64,000 nt of DNA from Marinomonas gallaica (GTDB taxonomy: Bacteria; Pseudomonadota; Gammaproteobacteria; Pseudomonadales; Marinomonadaceae): assembly GCF_001639745.1 (NCBI RefSeq), contig NZ_LTAX01000002.1:330057-394056 (forward strand), in the 5' to 3' direction. A program made the position numbers and the translations under genes. The notes beneath the pieces were generated by a model, which made no database searches, was not told the origin of the DNA, and was given only the letters and a program-made list of their open reading frames with translations. Of this stretch, positions 54,793 through 63,033 are shown piece by piece (position 1 is the stretch's first letter; each line of letters begins with the position of its first letter).

Positions 54793-55491
54793 TTAAAACG
54801 GTAACGGCTTAGGAATCTGTTGTTGCTCGTACCATTGATTCATCAGCGTACGCCGAGCTGTTGGATAGCGAGCTTGGTCCTTGACGACTAAGTCGTACAA
54901 TCGATCCACACGAAAGTGGCGGAAGTCTTGGCGCGTCTCACACCAAGCAATCAACATGAGCGCGGTTTGAAAGTAGCCCAGCGCCATCGGCCACACCACT
55001 CGTTGGCTGTTACGCCCTGCTTGATCTTGATATTGAAACTCGATTTTAAATTCAGCTTGCAGTGCGGCACGCAAACGCGCCACATTATCATCATCTGCCA
55101 GAGACGCAGCAGGGCCGACCAATAGCGTGTTGTGCGTCACCTCATCGGCTAAATCGTCCGGCAACTCAGACAGCACTTTGCCCAAACAAGCCGCCGCACT
55201 GTGTGCCAGCTCAGGGTCTGCCTGTCGGGTGACCCAGCGCATGCCTAACACCAACGCTTCTAATTCTTGTGACGTGAAATTGAGAGGCGGTAACCAAAAG
55301 CCCGATGCCATTTGATAACCAACACCGGCTTCGCCTTCGATCTGCGCCCCTTGCTCTTGCAGGGTCGCAATATCGCGGTAAATACTGCGTACGCTGACAT
55401 TAAGCTGCTGTGCTAATTGGCGTGCAGTTATCGGACGACGGCTTTGACGCAACAAGTCCAGCAAGGTTAACAAGCGCTTTGAGCGACTCAC
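54793..55491 (-). CDS. YafY-family HTH/WYL transcriptional regulator
   Basis: A 232-residue regulator. The N-terminal helix-turn-helix reads LLDLLRQSRRPITARQLAQQ, then LNVSVRSIYRDIATLQEQGA. The C-terminal WYL-type domain has FRHFRVDRLYDL. The start is GTG, overlapping the TGA of the upstream kinase-like gene by 4 bp. It probably controls the downstream VOC gene. Confidence 0.85.
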   Translation of the reverse strand: MSRSKRLLTLLDLLRQSRRPITARQLAQQLNVSVRSIYRDIATLQEQGAQIEGEAGVGYQMASGFWLPPLNFTSQELEALVLGMRWVTRQADPELAHSAAACLGKVLSELPDDLADEVTHNTLLVGPAASLADDDNVARLRAALQAEFKIEFQYQDQAGRNSQRVVWPMALGYFQTALMLIAWCETRQDFRHFRVDRLYDLVVKDQARYPTARRTLMNQWYEQQQIPKPLPF

Positions 55492-55967
55492 TTTATTGTT
55501 AACCCTTCATCAGCGGTCGGTGGCTCAAAGTATTGCGTTACGTGGTGGAACACGCTTTCCGTGTCGAACAGTGCACGTTCTGGGGATTCAATACGACGCT
55601 GCGCAATATGAGACAAACACTGCTCGTCCGTCACGTCTAAAAACCAAAGTTCGTGGCTGCAGTTCACTTCGCGACAAAGCGATACAAACCATGCCCTTTG
55701 CTTCACTGTATTGGCAGGAAAATCCATTACCACATTTACACCGAGGCTGAGTAGACTTTGAATGTGCTTTTTAACAAACGGTTTGATGAGATTTGAGTAC
55801 TTAATATAGTCCTCAAATGTTTGAATTTGCGTAGGGTAGTGGGCTGCTAGCCATTCGTCTTCTGAGACGAGAACGGCATGGTTATCTGCCGCAATGACTT
55901 TGGCTTTTGTCGACTTGCCCGCCCCCATTTTTCCGCAGAAAAAAAACAACGTACTTTGATTTTTCAC
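55488..55967 (-). CDS. P-loop ATP-binding protein (AAA_33 / kinase-like)
   Basis: About 159 residues with the P-loop FFFCGKMGAGKSTKAK near the N-terminus, a Walker B-like VVMDFPANT, and LWFLDVTDEQCLSHIAQRR as lid. The family (zeta-toxin/AAA_33-like kinases) phosphorylates small molecules; the substrate here is unknown. The start is uncertain: GTG 55967 (GGGGG upstream) places the P-loop at the usual distance, while ATGs at 56009 and 56036 extend the frame. Coupled to the YafY gene. Confidence 0.75.
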   Translation of the reverse strand: MKNQSTLFFFCGKMGAGKSTKAKVIAADNHAVLVSEDEWLAAHYPTQIQTFEDYIKYSNLIKPFVKKHIQSLLSLGVNVVMDFPANTVKQRAWFVSLCREVNCSHELWFLDVTDEQCLSHIAQRRIESPERALFDTESVFHHVTQYFEPPTADEGLTIK

Positions 55968-56062
55968 TTTGCCCCCATTCGCTCTAAAAGTTTGCTTTAT
56001 TACCCTCATAATGTCCGAGATGACGAACAAAACCAACCCTTCAAAAGCGCCTCTATATCAAA

Positions 56063-56800
56063 CTAAAACGATGAAAGCGAAACGCATTTTTCATGTAAAT
56101 CAGCGGCGTTATACAACACTGGCCATTGGCCTCGCCAGTTTTCCCACGTTACCTCGTCTGTCAGCAACGTGCTCATAAAGTGTGCCACGTTAATTCGGCT
56201 TGTTTGCCCAGTATCTGTAATCACACCTAACTGCGGTGAGGCAAAGGCTTTATAGTCAGTCACGTCATCATGATCAACCAGGTTATCGGGGCGGACAATG
56301 CACCATTCCAAATTCGGGTAGGTTTGGTTTTGCAACAATGCCGCCGCCAATTCATTGTCTTTATGGGGCGGTAAGATTTTACGCAATACCGAAATCACAG
56401 CACGATCCACTCGTTTCAATTGCTCATTGTTATGGATATTGATGACACCAGTACTGCTCATCAACACCAAACGCATCGGCTTGTGCTGAGTTAACTCAAC
56501 CAATCGCTGCACAGCGTCTCGTACCAGCGTTCGCGGCTGCCCCCAAATACCTTGTCGCGTTAGGTTATGGCCCAAGCAACATGCAATACCCTCGACTTCA
56601 TTCAGTACCGCGTGTAATTCCTTATCGGGTATATCCAGCAAGCTACCCTGCTGAATTCTCATGTTCCAATGGAAGCGAATATTGATAGGTAAAGTATTTG
56701 GATCACGAGCTAAACCAAATACCGTATGTCCATTTGCAAGCAGCTGAGACGCAAGCAGCCTCCCCGTAGCACCAGTCAAACCTGCAATAAAAATTTTCAT
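56063..56800 (-). CDS. NAD(P)-binding, NmrA/SDR-like protein
   Basis: A 245-residue atypical SDR. The nucleotide loop is IAGLTGATGRLLASQLLANG, and MSSTGVINIHN follows strand 5. The Tyr-x-x-x-Lys pair of classical SDRs is absent, so it is closer to NmrA/YwnB-like sensors or reductases. It diverges from a LysR regulator across 96 bp, which suggests control by it. Confidence 0.82.
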   Translation of the reverse strand: MKIFIAGLTGATGRLLASQLLANGHTVFGLARDPNTLPINIRFHWNMRIQQGSLLDIPDKELHAVLNEVEGIACCLGHNLTRQGIWGQPRTLVRDAVQRLVELTQHKPMRLVLMSSTGVINIHNNEQLKRVDRAVISVLRKILPPHKDNELAAALLQNQTYPNLEWCIVRPDNLVDHDDVTDYKAFASPQLGVITDTGQTSRINVAHFMSTLLTDEVTWENWRGQWPVLYNAADLHEKCVSLSSF

Positions 56801-56896
56801 ATCGAATCACTTGTCTCATGGTTAAGATTTGCTCACTATACGAATGCATAAATGAAAGATATATGGCAAAAAAAACTAGAAGGTATGCATTAACGG

Positions 56897-57775
56897 ATGG
56901 ATAAAAACACTTTTGATTGGAACCACGCGCGCGTGTTCCTGACTGTTGCCAACATGGGCTCATTGACCGCTGCAGCCGACGCACACGATCTCAGCCAGTC
57001 TACTCTAAGCCGACAAATGAGTTCGCTGGAAGCTCAGCTCGGGCTCACCTTATTCGAACGCATGGGCCGCGGGATTCAAGTAACAGACGCAGGCCATCAA
57101 TTAATTCGTTATATCGAGGTTATGCAAGAAGCGGCGACGCAAATGTCACTGAGCGCAAAAGGCCAATCAGAAAGCTTACGCGGTTCCGTCACCTTAGCTG
57201 TAAGCGAACTCGATGCGGCTTTTCGAATCCCTTCCATCGTGAAACGCATTCGTGAACAAGCGCCAGAGTTACAATTGAATATTGAGGTATCCAACGCCAT
57301 GTCTAACCTCAAAACACGCGAAGCCGACATCGCAATCCGTAATAAACGTCCTGAACAGGCTGACTTGATAACCCGCAAACTGGCAATGGAACCGATTGAC
57401 CTATTTGGTAGAGAAGAATATGTGTCTCAACTGGAGCGAACGGATTATAAAAACGTACAGATTATTGGCTTTGATCAACAAGAAAAAGTGATTGGAATGT
57501 TGAATCAACGCGGCTGGTCAGTGGGGGTTGAGAACTTTCAAGTGACTACCAGCTTTCAATGGCTACATGTGGTACTTGCTCACCAAGGCGACAGTATGGT
57601 CATCCTGCCTACAGACATTGGCAACCGACTTGGATTTAAAGCGGTGCGTCGATCTGAACAACCATTATTTGAATTACCGGTCTGGTTAGTTAGCCATCGT
57701 GAGTTACGAACCAACCCGCGAGTGCGCTTTGTCTTTGACCAGCTTGCGACAGGGTTAGATTACATCGATGCTTAA
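56897..57775 (+). CDS. LysR-family transcriptional regulator
   Basis: A 292-residue regulator: NHARVFLTVANMGSLTAAAD and DLSQSTLSRQMSSLEAQLGL in the DNA-binding region, and an effector domain with SLRGSVTLAVSELDAAFRI. Divergent from the NmrA-like gene, its likely target. The ribosome site before the ATG is weak (AACGG). Confidence 0.87.
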   Translation: MDKNTFDWNHARVFLTVANMGSLTAAADAHDLSQSTLSRQMSSLEAQLGLTLFERMGRGIQVTDAGHQLIRYIEVMQEAATQMSLSAKGQSESLRGSVTLAVSELDAAFRIPSIVKRIREQAPELQLNIEVSNAMSNLKTREADIAIRNKRPEQADLITRKLAMEPIDLFGREEYVSQLERTDYKNVQIIGFDQQEKVIGMLNQRGWSVGVENFQVTTSFQWLHVVLAHQGDSMVILPTDIGNRLGFKAVRRSEQPLFELPVWLVSHRELRTNPRVRFVFDQLATGLDYIDA

Positions 57776-57806
57776 ACATTACATGAGCCAAGCCTGCGTT
57801 TAGCTA

Positions 57807-57847
57807 CGTTAGAGTCAGAAAAAATGTTGTTTCAACTGACTCTAACG
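57807..57847. terminator. 12-bp stem-loop between LysR and DUF3185 genes
   Basis: CGTTAGAGTCAG (57807-57818) pairs with CTGACTCTAACG (57836-57847), with a 17-nt loop rich in A. Convergent genes; a weak bidirectional terminator. Confidence 0.6.
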
Positions 57848-57857
57848 AGCGGCCGTC

Positions 57858-58049
57858 TTACTTGATTCTTAACAAGCCAATGCCGATACAGACAGCACCG
57901 CCAACCATGCCGAGCCAAGCCTCAATAGGCGTGTCTCCGCTCAAAGCTCGATCAATTTGCGACCCTGCGGCGTCATAAACGTTGTATCCCCATAGAGCTA
58001 AGGCCGCGCCAACAGCGATCAATATAATCCCGATAATTTTGTTATTCAT
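57858..58049 (-). CDS. DUF3185-family small membrane protein
   Basis: 63 residues with two membrane helices (5-24 and 43-61) around a GYNVYDAAGSQIDRALSG loop, matching the DUF3185 family. GAGGAA precedes the ATG. Function unknown. Confidence 0.8.
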   Translation of the reverse strand: MNNKIIGIILIAVGAALALWGYNVYDAAGSQIDRALSGDTPIEAWLGMVGGAVCIGIGLLRIK

Positions 58050-58409
58050 AATAATTCCTCAGCCATAAGTGATGCTCGAACACGAGCGTCTAACATGTTT
58101 GACGTAAGCGCATGTTCTACAATACACGCTTCGCCCTCCGTGACACCTTATAAAACAACTTAGGCTAATTCGCGCTTAGTGCCAAGGCTCACGCAAGCAG
58201 CTGGGCCCATTAGACGTTTTTTTACTTGCTGCCTAACCAATGCGACTCAATCGTGCTTAAAAGAATTACGATCATCACGATTTAGCACCGCTTTCACGTC
58301 CTATATCGGGTTTAAGGACGTCCTAAGTACGGTCTTAGGACGCCTCCATGCTGTGTTTACTCCATAGTTGAGGCTTCTTACCGTGTTAACACAAGGGAGT
58401 CACCCCACG
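58050..58409. promoter_or_regulatory. Intergenic region with palindromes before the hydrolase gene
   Basis: 360 bp. CGTCCTAAG (58319-58327) and CTTAGGACG (58334-58342) form a perfect 9-bp stem with a 6-nt loop. It overlaps a second palindrome, AAGGACGTCCT. These lie 70-90 bp before the hydrolase start and may be an operator. No gene seen. Confidence 0.45.
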
Positions 58410-59432
58410 ATGAAATACCTTCTAACCCTGATCTGTTTCTTGTTTGCTATGGAAGTACTTGCCAGCAGCCCCTCTTATCAAGTGGGCTTTACTCAAACTC
58501 AGATTGGCAATAAATCCGACCGCCCTGTGCCAGTGACTCTTTGGTATCCCACCGCAGACCAATCGCCCATCACTCAAGTGGCTGAAAACAGCGTCTTCCT
58601 TGGCACCTCGGTCATACAAGAAGCCACCCTGCAAGCAGGACGCTTTCCGCTGGTACTGCTCTCCCATGGCTATCGTGGTAGTTGGCGTAATTTAAACTGG
58701 CTAGCAACGCGTTTAGTACAAGCTGGCTACATCGTGGCTGGCGTCGACCACATCGGAACCACCTTTTATAGCCATGACAAAGCAGCGGCACAGCAATGGT
58801 GGCAACGACCACGAGACCTCACCCGCACATTAGATTGGCTGCTGGCGAGCCCCACTTGGCAAGACGCTATTGATCAACACCGCATCAGTGCTATTGGCCA
58901 TTCCCTAGGTGGTTGGACGGTTATGTTACTTGCAGGCGCTCAGACCGACCCAGTGCAGCTGTTAGCGCAATACAACCGCTACCCTAACCCTAGAATCACA
59001 GCCGTCATTGACGAGATGGACCTGACACAAAAAGCGCCTTCTGACGCATCGAATTTACAGGACTCTCGTATTCAAAAAATCGTCTCACTGGACCTTGGTC
59101 TAGCACGAGGGTTATCGATCGACAGCTTAAAAACCCTCTCAACGCCAGCGTTATTACTGTCTGCCGGCATTGATATCGGTGACTTAGATGAGAAGCTGGA
59201 AACCGGCTTTTTGGCCGAGCACATTCCGCTTTTAAAACGTCGCTACAAAACCTACAGCGAGGCACTGCACTTTAGCTTTATGCAGCTCTGCAAAGAAGGC
59301 GCAGAAGCCATTTTGGAAGAAGAATCACCAGGAGACAGCATCGTATGCCGAGATGGCGAAAGCACACGTCCTGCACTTCACGATGACATGTACCACGATA
59401 TTTCAGCGTTTTTGCAGCAAGATTCGTATTAA
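58410..59432 (+). CDS. Secreted alpha/beta hydrolase (PAF-acetylhydrolase/dienelactone-like)
   Basis: A 340-residue hydrolase with a signal peptide (MKYLLTLICFLFAMEVLASS). The core shows RPVPVTLWYPTAD, FPLVLLSHGYRGSWRN (oxyanion region) and the nucleophile elbow ISAIGHSLGGWT. A late conserved His in SEALHFSFMQLC is the probable catalytic base. ATG 58410 has AAGGGAG upstream. The class resembles PAF-acetylhydrolase and related secreted esterases; substrate unknown. Confidence 0.83.
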   Translation: MKYLLTLICFLFAMEVLASSPSYQVGFTQTQIGNKSDRPVPVTLWYPTADQSPITQVAENSVFLGTSVIQEATLQAGRFPLVLLSHGYRGSWRNLNWLATRLVQAGYIVAGVDHIGTTFYSHDKAAAQQWWQRPRDLTRTLDWLLASPTWQDAIDQHRISAIGHSLGGWTVMLLAGAQTDPVQLLAQYNRYPNPRITAVIDEMDLTQKAPSDASNLQDSRIQKIVSLDLGLARGLSIDSLKTLSTPALLLSAGIDIGDLDEKLETGFLAEHIPLLKRRYKTYSEALHFSFMQLCKEGAEAILEEESPGDSIVCRDGESTRPALHDDMYHDISAFLQQDSY

Positions 59433-59479
59433 GAAATAAGGGTTAAACGCGAGACTGGCAGGGGTTATTCAAGGGCTTG

Positions 59480-60166
59480 CTACAGTAACCATTTGAAAGA
59501 CCTGTGTAAGAACCTGTCCGTCTCTTCGCTGACAATTTCCCCATGTGCCATTACCAATACTTGAGGGTTCCAAGACAACACTTTATTAAAGTGTTTTCGG
59601 GCTTTCGCCTTACCAAAGATAAAACTTAACCGCCAATCCAAAGGTGTCTTGCCATTCGGCGCTAAAATACCCGCACCTTTCGCCACCACACGTTGACAGC
59701 CGTTAAACTCATTCCCCGAGAAGTTCTCTACCAAGTCCGTCACAATCAACGTACCTGAGTGATGGTGATAAAACACACACTCTTCCATCAAAGGCGAGCC
59801 AGTAAACAACTCATGCTCAATGTCTGAATCCCAAGCATAACGTTGTGAATTATTCAGCGGCGCATGAAAAGACAAATCACTGCGTTTTTTCATTACCCCA
59901 TCTGTACCATGAACCTCTGCATTAGGGTAAGCCGACATCCATTCAGGCAAGAATAAATGGTGCAATTGATTTGGCGCGATTAAGTATTTAACGCCGCCCA
60001 AATTGTCCACCTGCTCCATAATGGACGCCGACAACTTGATCGGCCTGTGAACCCAAAGATCGCCACTAGACAACCTAACCACCGTCATCCGCGTGGAATA
60101 AGGCAACCCAAAGAACGGCACAGACTCGCCATCAAAAATCCAAATATCATCGGCTAACATCTTCAT
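59480..60166 (-). CDS. DUF4336-family protein
   Basis: A 228-residue protein. It resembles DUF4336, a group related to the metallo-beta-lactamase fold: TRMTVVRLSSGDLWVHRPIK, YLIAPNQLHHLFLPEWMSAY, and DLVENFSGNEF. The histidines HH and H of the metal site are partly present (NQLHHLFL, MAHGEIV). Function unknown. GGGAAGAG precedes the ATG. Located just outside cassette cluster 2. Confidence 0.8.
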   Translation of the reverse strand: MKMLADDIWIFDGESVPFFGLPYSTRMTVVRLSSGDLWVHRPIKLSASIMEQVDNLGGVKYLIAPNQLHHLFLPEWMSAYPNAEVHGTDGVMKKRSDLSFHAPLNNSQRYAWDSDIEHELFTGSPLMEECVFYHHHSGTLIVTDLVENFSGNEFNGCQRVVAKGAGILAPNGKTPLDWRLSFIFGKAKARKHFNKVLSWNPQVLVMAHGEIVSEETDRFLHRSFKWLL

Positions 60167-60204
60167 GCTCTTCCCATCCTATCGATGTTCAAAGTGACAT
60201 TATT

Positions 60205-60218
60205 GACTTGTTAACTGC
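60205..60218 (-). other. Half attC site at the edge of cluster 2
   Basis: On the minus strand GCAGTTAACAAGTC follows the VOC gene stop as the R''-L'' end of an attC would. The rest of the site is absent: the next bases lead straight to the DUF4336 gene. The cluster is truncated here. Confidence 0.45.
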
Positions 60219-60558
60219 TAAACTCAGTGACATGCCACAGCTCCCCTGATGGCCCCCAAAGATAAATGACCTTTCCCCAAGGCTCCGATTTGATTGGCTC
60301 AAACCTGATATCAATGCCCCTTATTTTAGATATAACATCAAATGCCTCTTGAATATCTGACACGATAAGCTGAAGCATCAGATTTTTTGCCAACTCCTCA
60401 TTGAAAAATCTTTGCAAAAAGAATGTACAAGGGCCTTTGCTAAAAATAGTTAAATCATCACTGGCAGGCTCCATTTGAAACCCCAACGCCTTGTAGAACG
60501 ATTTGGATTCTTCGTAATCCTTACTCGGGATAAACACCCTTAAATCACTTGGTTGCAT
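60211..60558 (-). CDS. VOC-family protein, cassette-borne
   Basis: A 115-residue glyoxalase/bleomycin-resistance-fold protein: MQPSDLRVFIPSKDYEESKS, FYKALGFQM, LMLQLIVSDIQEAFD and the end WGPSGELWHVTEF. The ATG at 60558 has GGG upstream. The Glu in GELWH is a usual metal ligand. Role could be drug or toxin binding; unknown. Confidence 0.82.
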   Translation of the reverse strand: MQPSDLRVFIPSKDYEESKSFYKALGFQMEPASDDLTIFSKGPCTFFLQRFFNEELAKNLMLQLIVSDIQEAFDVISKIRGIDIRFEPIKSEPWGKVIYLWGPSGELWHVTEFSS

Positions 60559-60573
60559 GGTCGCCCTTTGGGT

Positions 60574-60674
60574 AGTTGACGCCCTGTTAACAGGCAATAA
60601 AATAGTTGGTTAAAATTAGCGACGAAGGAGCAAAAACCAACTATTTTTTGTCATTTTTTAACAGCTTGTTAGGC
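60574..60674 (-). other. attC site of the HNH cassette
   Basis: 101 bp. On the minus strand it starts GCCTAACAAGC (with the HNH stop codon in it) and ends near GTCAACT, where the second core base is C instead of T. The arms AATAGTTGGTT and AACCAACTATT pair across the loop. Confidence 0.85.
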
Positions 60675-61286
60675 ATTTTTCAGTACCCTTTTAAGTTCAG
60701 TAATAGAAAGTGCAGGCTGTCGTAGGTGAGTTAAGCGATGACATGTAGGGCACAGTGATATTAAATCACTTAGTTTAGTCTTAGTTTTCCCTGACTCTGA
60801 AAGAGGAAACTTATGATGGCATTCAATTGCATATTTACCATTAACACTTAACTTAAATCCACAAGCTTGACATTTGTAGTCATCCCTTTTTTTGCATTCA
60901 TCAGCTAAGCTTTTATTCCTCTTAAGTTTAAAATATTGGAAATCTAGTAAATAACCTTCTATGGCTTCAGGCGAATTAACACTGTCGAATTCTACAACTT
61001 TATTGTCATTAGCATAAAATCTTTTTAAAAGGGACAAATAGTAAGATGCATTAACTGATTTTTCAGAGTAATCAGTCGTTTTGTATGAACCATTAGCTCT
61101 ATGTCGCTCAAAAAAAGGTTTTGCATTACTGGATTTTCGGCGAGTACCAGAACTCTCTGGAGTAAAAATAAAACCATCGCCGACCACTTCAACAGTAAAT
61201 GTACTTTTACCGCCAATTGTTGGAAGCTGTTTATGAGCTAGAGATCTAACAAATGTCATGAAATCTTGAAATTGCGAATCTGCCAT
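60669..61286 (-). CDS. HNH endonuclease, cassette-borne
   Basis: A 205-residue protein. The C-terminal HNH module is complete: DDYKCQACGFKLSVNGKYAI, then ECHHKFPLSESG with the catalytic His, and DLISLCPTCHRLTHLRQP, with two CxxC pairs for zinc. The N-terminal half (about 110 residues) has no known domain but is basic and serine-rich (GTRRKSSNAKPFFERHRANG). The ATG has AAGGAGGC before it. A site-specific or modification-dependent nuclease in a cassette could act against phage, but this is inference. Confidence 0.85.
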   Translation of the reverse strand: MADSQFQDFMTFVRSLAHKQLPTIGGKSTFTVEVVGDGFIFTPESSGTRRKSSNAKPFFERHRANGSYKTTDYSEKSVNASYYLSLLKRFYANDNKVVEFDSVNSPEAIEGYLLDFQYFKLKRNKSLADECKKRDDYKCQACGFKLSVNGKYAIECHHKFPLSESGKTKTKLSDLISLCPTCHRLTHLRQPALSITELKRVLKNA

Positions 61287-61300
61287 GAAGCCTCCTTAAT

Positions 61301-61378
61301 GCCTAACGGCGAGCGTTAGCGAGTCCGGTGGAGGCCACGCCTTTTGTGGCCGGAACGTATTTAAGCGGTTTGTTATGT
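61301..61378 (-). other. attC site of the small membrane-protein cassette
   Basis: 78 bp, from ACATAAC (61378-61372) to GTTAGGC (61307-61301) on the minus strand, with a strong inner hairpin (GGCCAC/GTGGCC). A textbook attC. Confidence 0.92.
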
Positions 61379-61379
61379 G

Positions 61380-61655
61380 CTAGCTGGCTGCGCATAGTTT
61401 GTATACTTCCAGAACCAGTGCGCCAGCTGCGATTACAACAGCAGCAAAAGTTAGCCAATTTAGGCTTTTGGTTAATTTACTAGAAAATTCATTGGCATTC
61501 TTAAGTTCCGCAGTCAGAGCCTCAGTATTAACTGCAAGCTTTTCAAGAGCAGATGCAGAACGATTTAAGGACGAAAATACTGTGTTCTTACTCATTGCCT
61601 CATAGAATGTCTTCTCTACATCAGCCAATGTTCGGTCACGATCACCAGAACTCAA
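61380..61655 (-). CDS. Small coiled-coil protein with C-terminal membrane helix, cassette-borne
   Basis: 91 residues from a TTG start with a strong AAAGGAGA six bases before it. A polar, helical part (about 1-65; heptad-like SALEKLAVNTEALTAELKNA) is followed by one hydrophobic helix (68-88). No known family. Its stop lies beside the attC. Tail-anchored topology suggests a membrane-bound regulator or effector, but I cannot assign a function. Confidence 0.7.
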   Translation of the reverse strand: MSSGDRDRTLADVEKTFYEAMSKNTVFSSLNRSASALEKLAVNTEALTAELKNANEFSSKLTKSLNWLTFAAVVIAAGALVLEVYKLCAAS

Positions 61656-61678
61656 TTTATTCTCCTTTCACTATTTAC

Positions 61679-61780
61679 ACATAACGCCTCGTTAAGAGGC
61701 AAATAATATGTTGGCTAAAATAAGCGACGAAGGAGCAAAAGCCAACATATTATTTGTCCTGCTTGAACGGCTTGTTATAC
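61679..61780 (-). other. attC site of the TrpRS cassette
   Basis: 102 bp, from GTATAAC (61780-61774) to GTTATGT (61685-61679) on the minus strand. The arms AATAATATGTTGGC and GCCAACATATTATT pair across the core. Confidence 0.9.
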
Positions 61781-61798
61781 CTACCTTATTGATCTTTT

Positions 61799-62824
61799 CT
61801 AATTAAATAAGTTAAGACCAAATGCGCACTTCACCCTATTTAATACTTGATTAGATTCTTCTTCGGCTTTTTGGCTACCAGCTCTAAGAATGTCTATTAA
61901 TTGAGCTTTATCTGACATAAACATTTCCCTACGCTCTCTAATTGGCTTTAATATACTCTGCAAGCACTCTTCTAGAATTTTTTTGGTTGCTCCGTCACCT
62001 AAACCACCGGTTTGGTACCTACCTTTTAGCTCATCAACATAAACTGAGTCAGAGTGGAATGCATCTAAATACGTAAATACAACATTACCATTAATTTGCC
62101 CAGGGTCTTCAATATTTAAATGATTAGGATCGGTGTACATCGACTTTACGGCTTTCGAAATTTCCTTTTCACTTGAACTCAAGAATATACAGTTACCCAA
62201 AGATTTTGACATTTTACTTTTACCATCGGCACTTGGTAAGCGAGACACCTTACTTAATAATGGCCGACACTCCACTAGAATATCATCTTGTGCAATATGA
62301 TTTAGTTTTCTCACTATCTCATTTGTTTGCTCAATCATTGGTAATTGGTCTTCACCAACAGGAATTAAAGTGGCTCTAAAGGCGGTAATATCTGCGGCTT
62401 GGCTAATCGGGTATGTTAAAAAACCTGTTGGAATTGAGCGACCAAATGACTTAGCTGAGACCTCACTTTTCACCGTTGGGTTTCTCTGTAGTCTAGCAAC
62501 AGAAACTAAGTTTGAATAATACATAGTCAATTCAGATAACGCAGGAATAGCTGACTGCAAGCAAATAGTTGTTTTTTCAGGTTCAATACCGACAGCTAAA
62601 TAATCAGCGACAACGTTCAAAATATTGGACGATACCTTATGTGGATTATGGCCGTTATCGGTTAAGCCTTGTAAATCTGCAACTAAAACGGTTTGCTCAT
62701 AATCATGCTGCAGCTCAACTCGTTGCTGAAGCGAGCCAACAAAATGCCCCAGATGCAACTGACCAGTTGCTCTATCTCCAGTTAATATTTTTTCTTTTTT
62801 AATAGTTTTTTGAGAATTGTGCAT
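61799..62824 (-). CDS. trpS: Tryptophanyl-tRNA synthetase, cassette-borne
   Basis: A 341-residue class-I synthetase. The HIGH-type motif is GQLHLGHFVGSL, the catalytic KMSKS is intact in DGKSKMSKSLGN, and VGEDQLPMIEQTNEIVRKLN contacts Trp and tRNA. ATG 62824 has a strong AGGAGG upstream; the frame is open 17 codons further. It is not in a tRNA or trp neighbourhood but between attC sites, and is visibly more A+T-rich than the core genes here. It therefore looks like a second, acquired TrpRS. Auxiliary TrpRS genes give resistance to indolmycin-type inhibitors in some bacteria, which is a possible role. Confidence 0.92.
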   Translation of the reverse strand: MHNSQKTIKKEKILTGDRATGQLHLGHFVGSLQQRVELQHDYEQTVLVADLQGLTDNGHNPHKVSSNILNVVADYLAVGIEPEKTTICLQSAIPALSELTMYYSNLVSVARLQRNPTVKSEVSAKSFGRSIPTGFLTYPISQAADITAFRATLIPVGEDQLPMIEQTNEIVRKLNHIAQDDILVECRPLLSKVSRLPSADGKSKMSKSLGNCIFLSSSEKEISKAVKSMYTDPNHLNIEDPGQINGNVVFTYLDAFHSDSVYVDELKGRYQTGGLGDGATKKILEECLQSILKPIRERREMFMSDKAQLIDILRAGSQKAEEESNQVLNRVKCAFGLNLFN

Positions 62825-63033
62825 AATATGCCTCCTAATAGTTATACCATCGGAGACATAAATGAGATTATTCACAAGCAGTCTTCCGACGGCTTTGAAT
62901 AGATGTGATTCAGCGCCGCTCTATAAAATAGAGCGCCACCATGAAATTGAATTAAAGTTGTATGAAGTATTTTCTTGCATTTGGTGACATTACCATTCAT
63001 CAAAAAATAACTCAATGAAATTTAGCTTAGCAG

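Noticed and set aside
62861..62986. 41-codon plus-strand frame ending in a Trp codon, upstream of trpS
   Set aside because: It is on the strand opposite to trpS and so cannot act as a Trp leader peptide for it.
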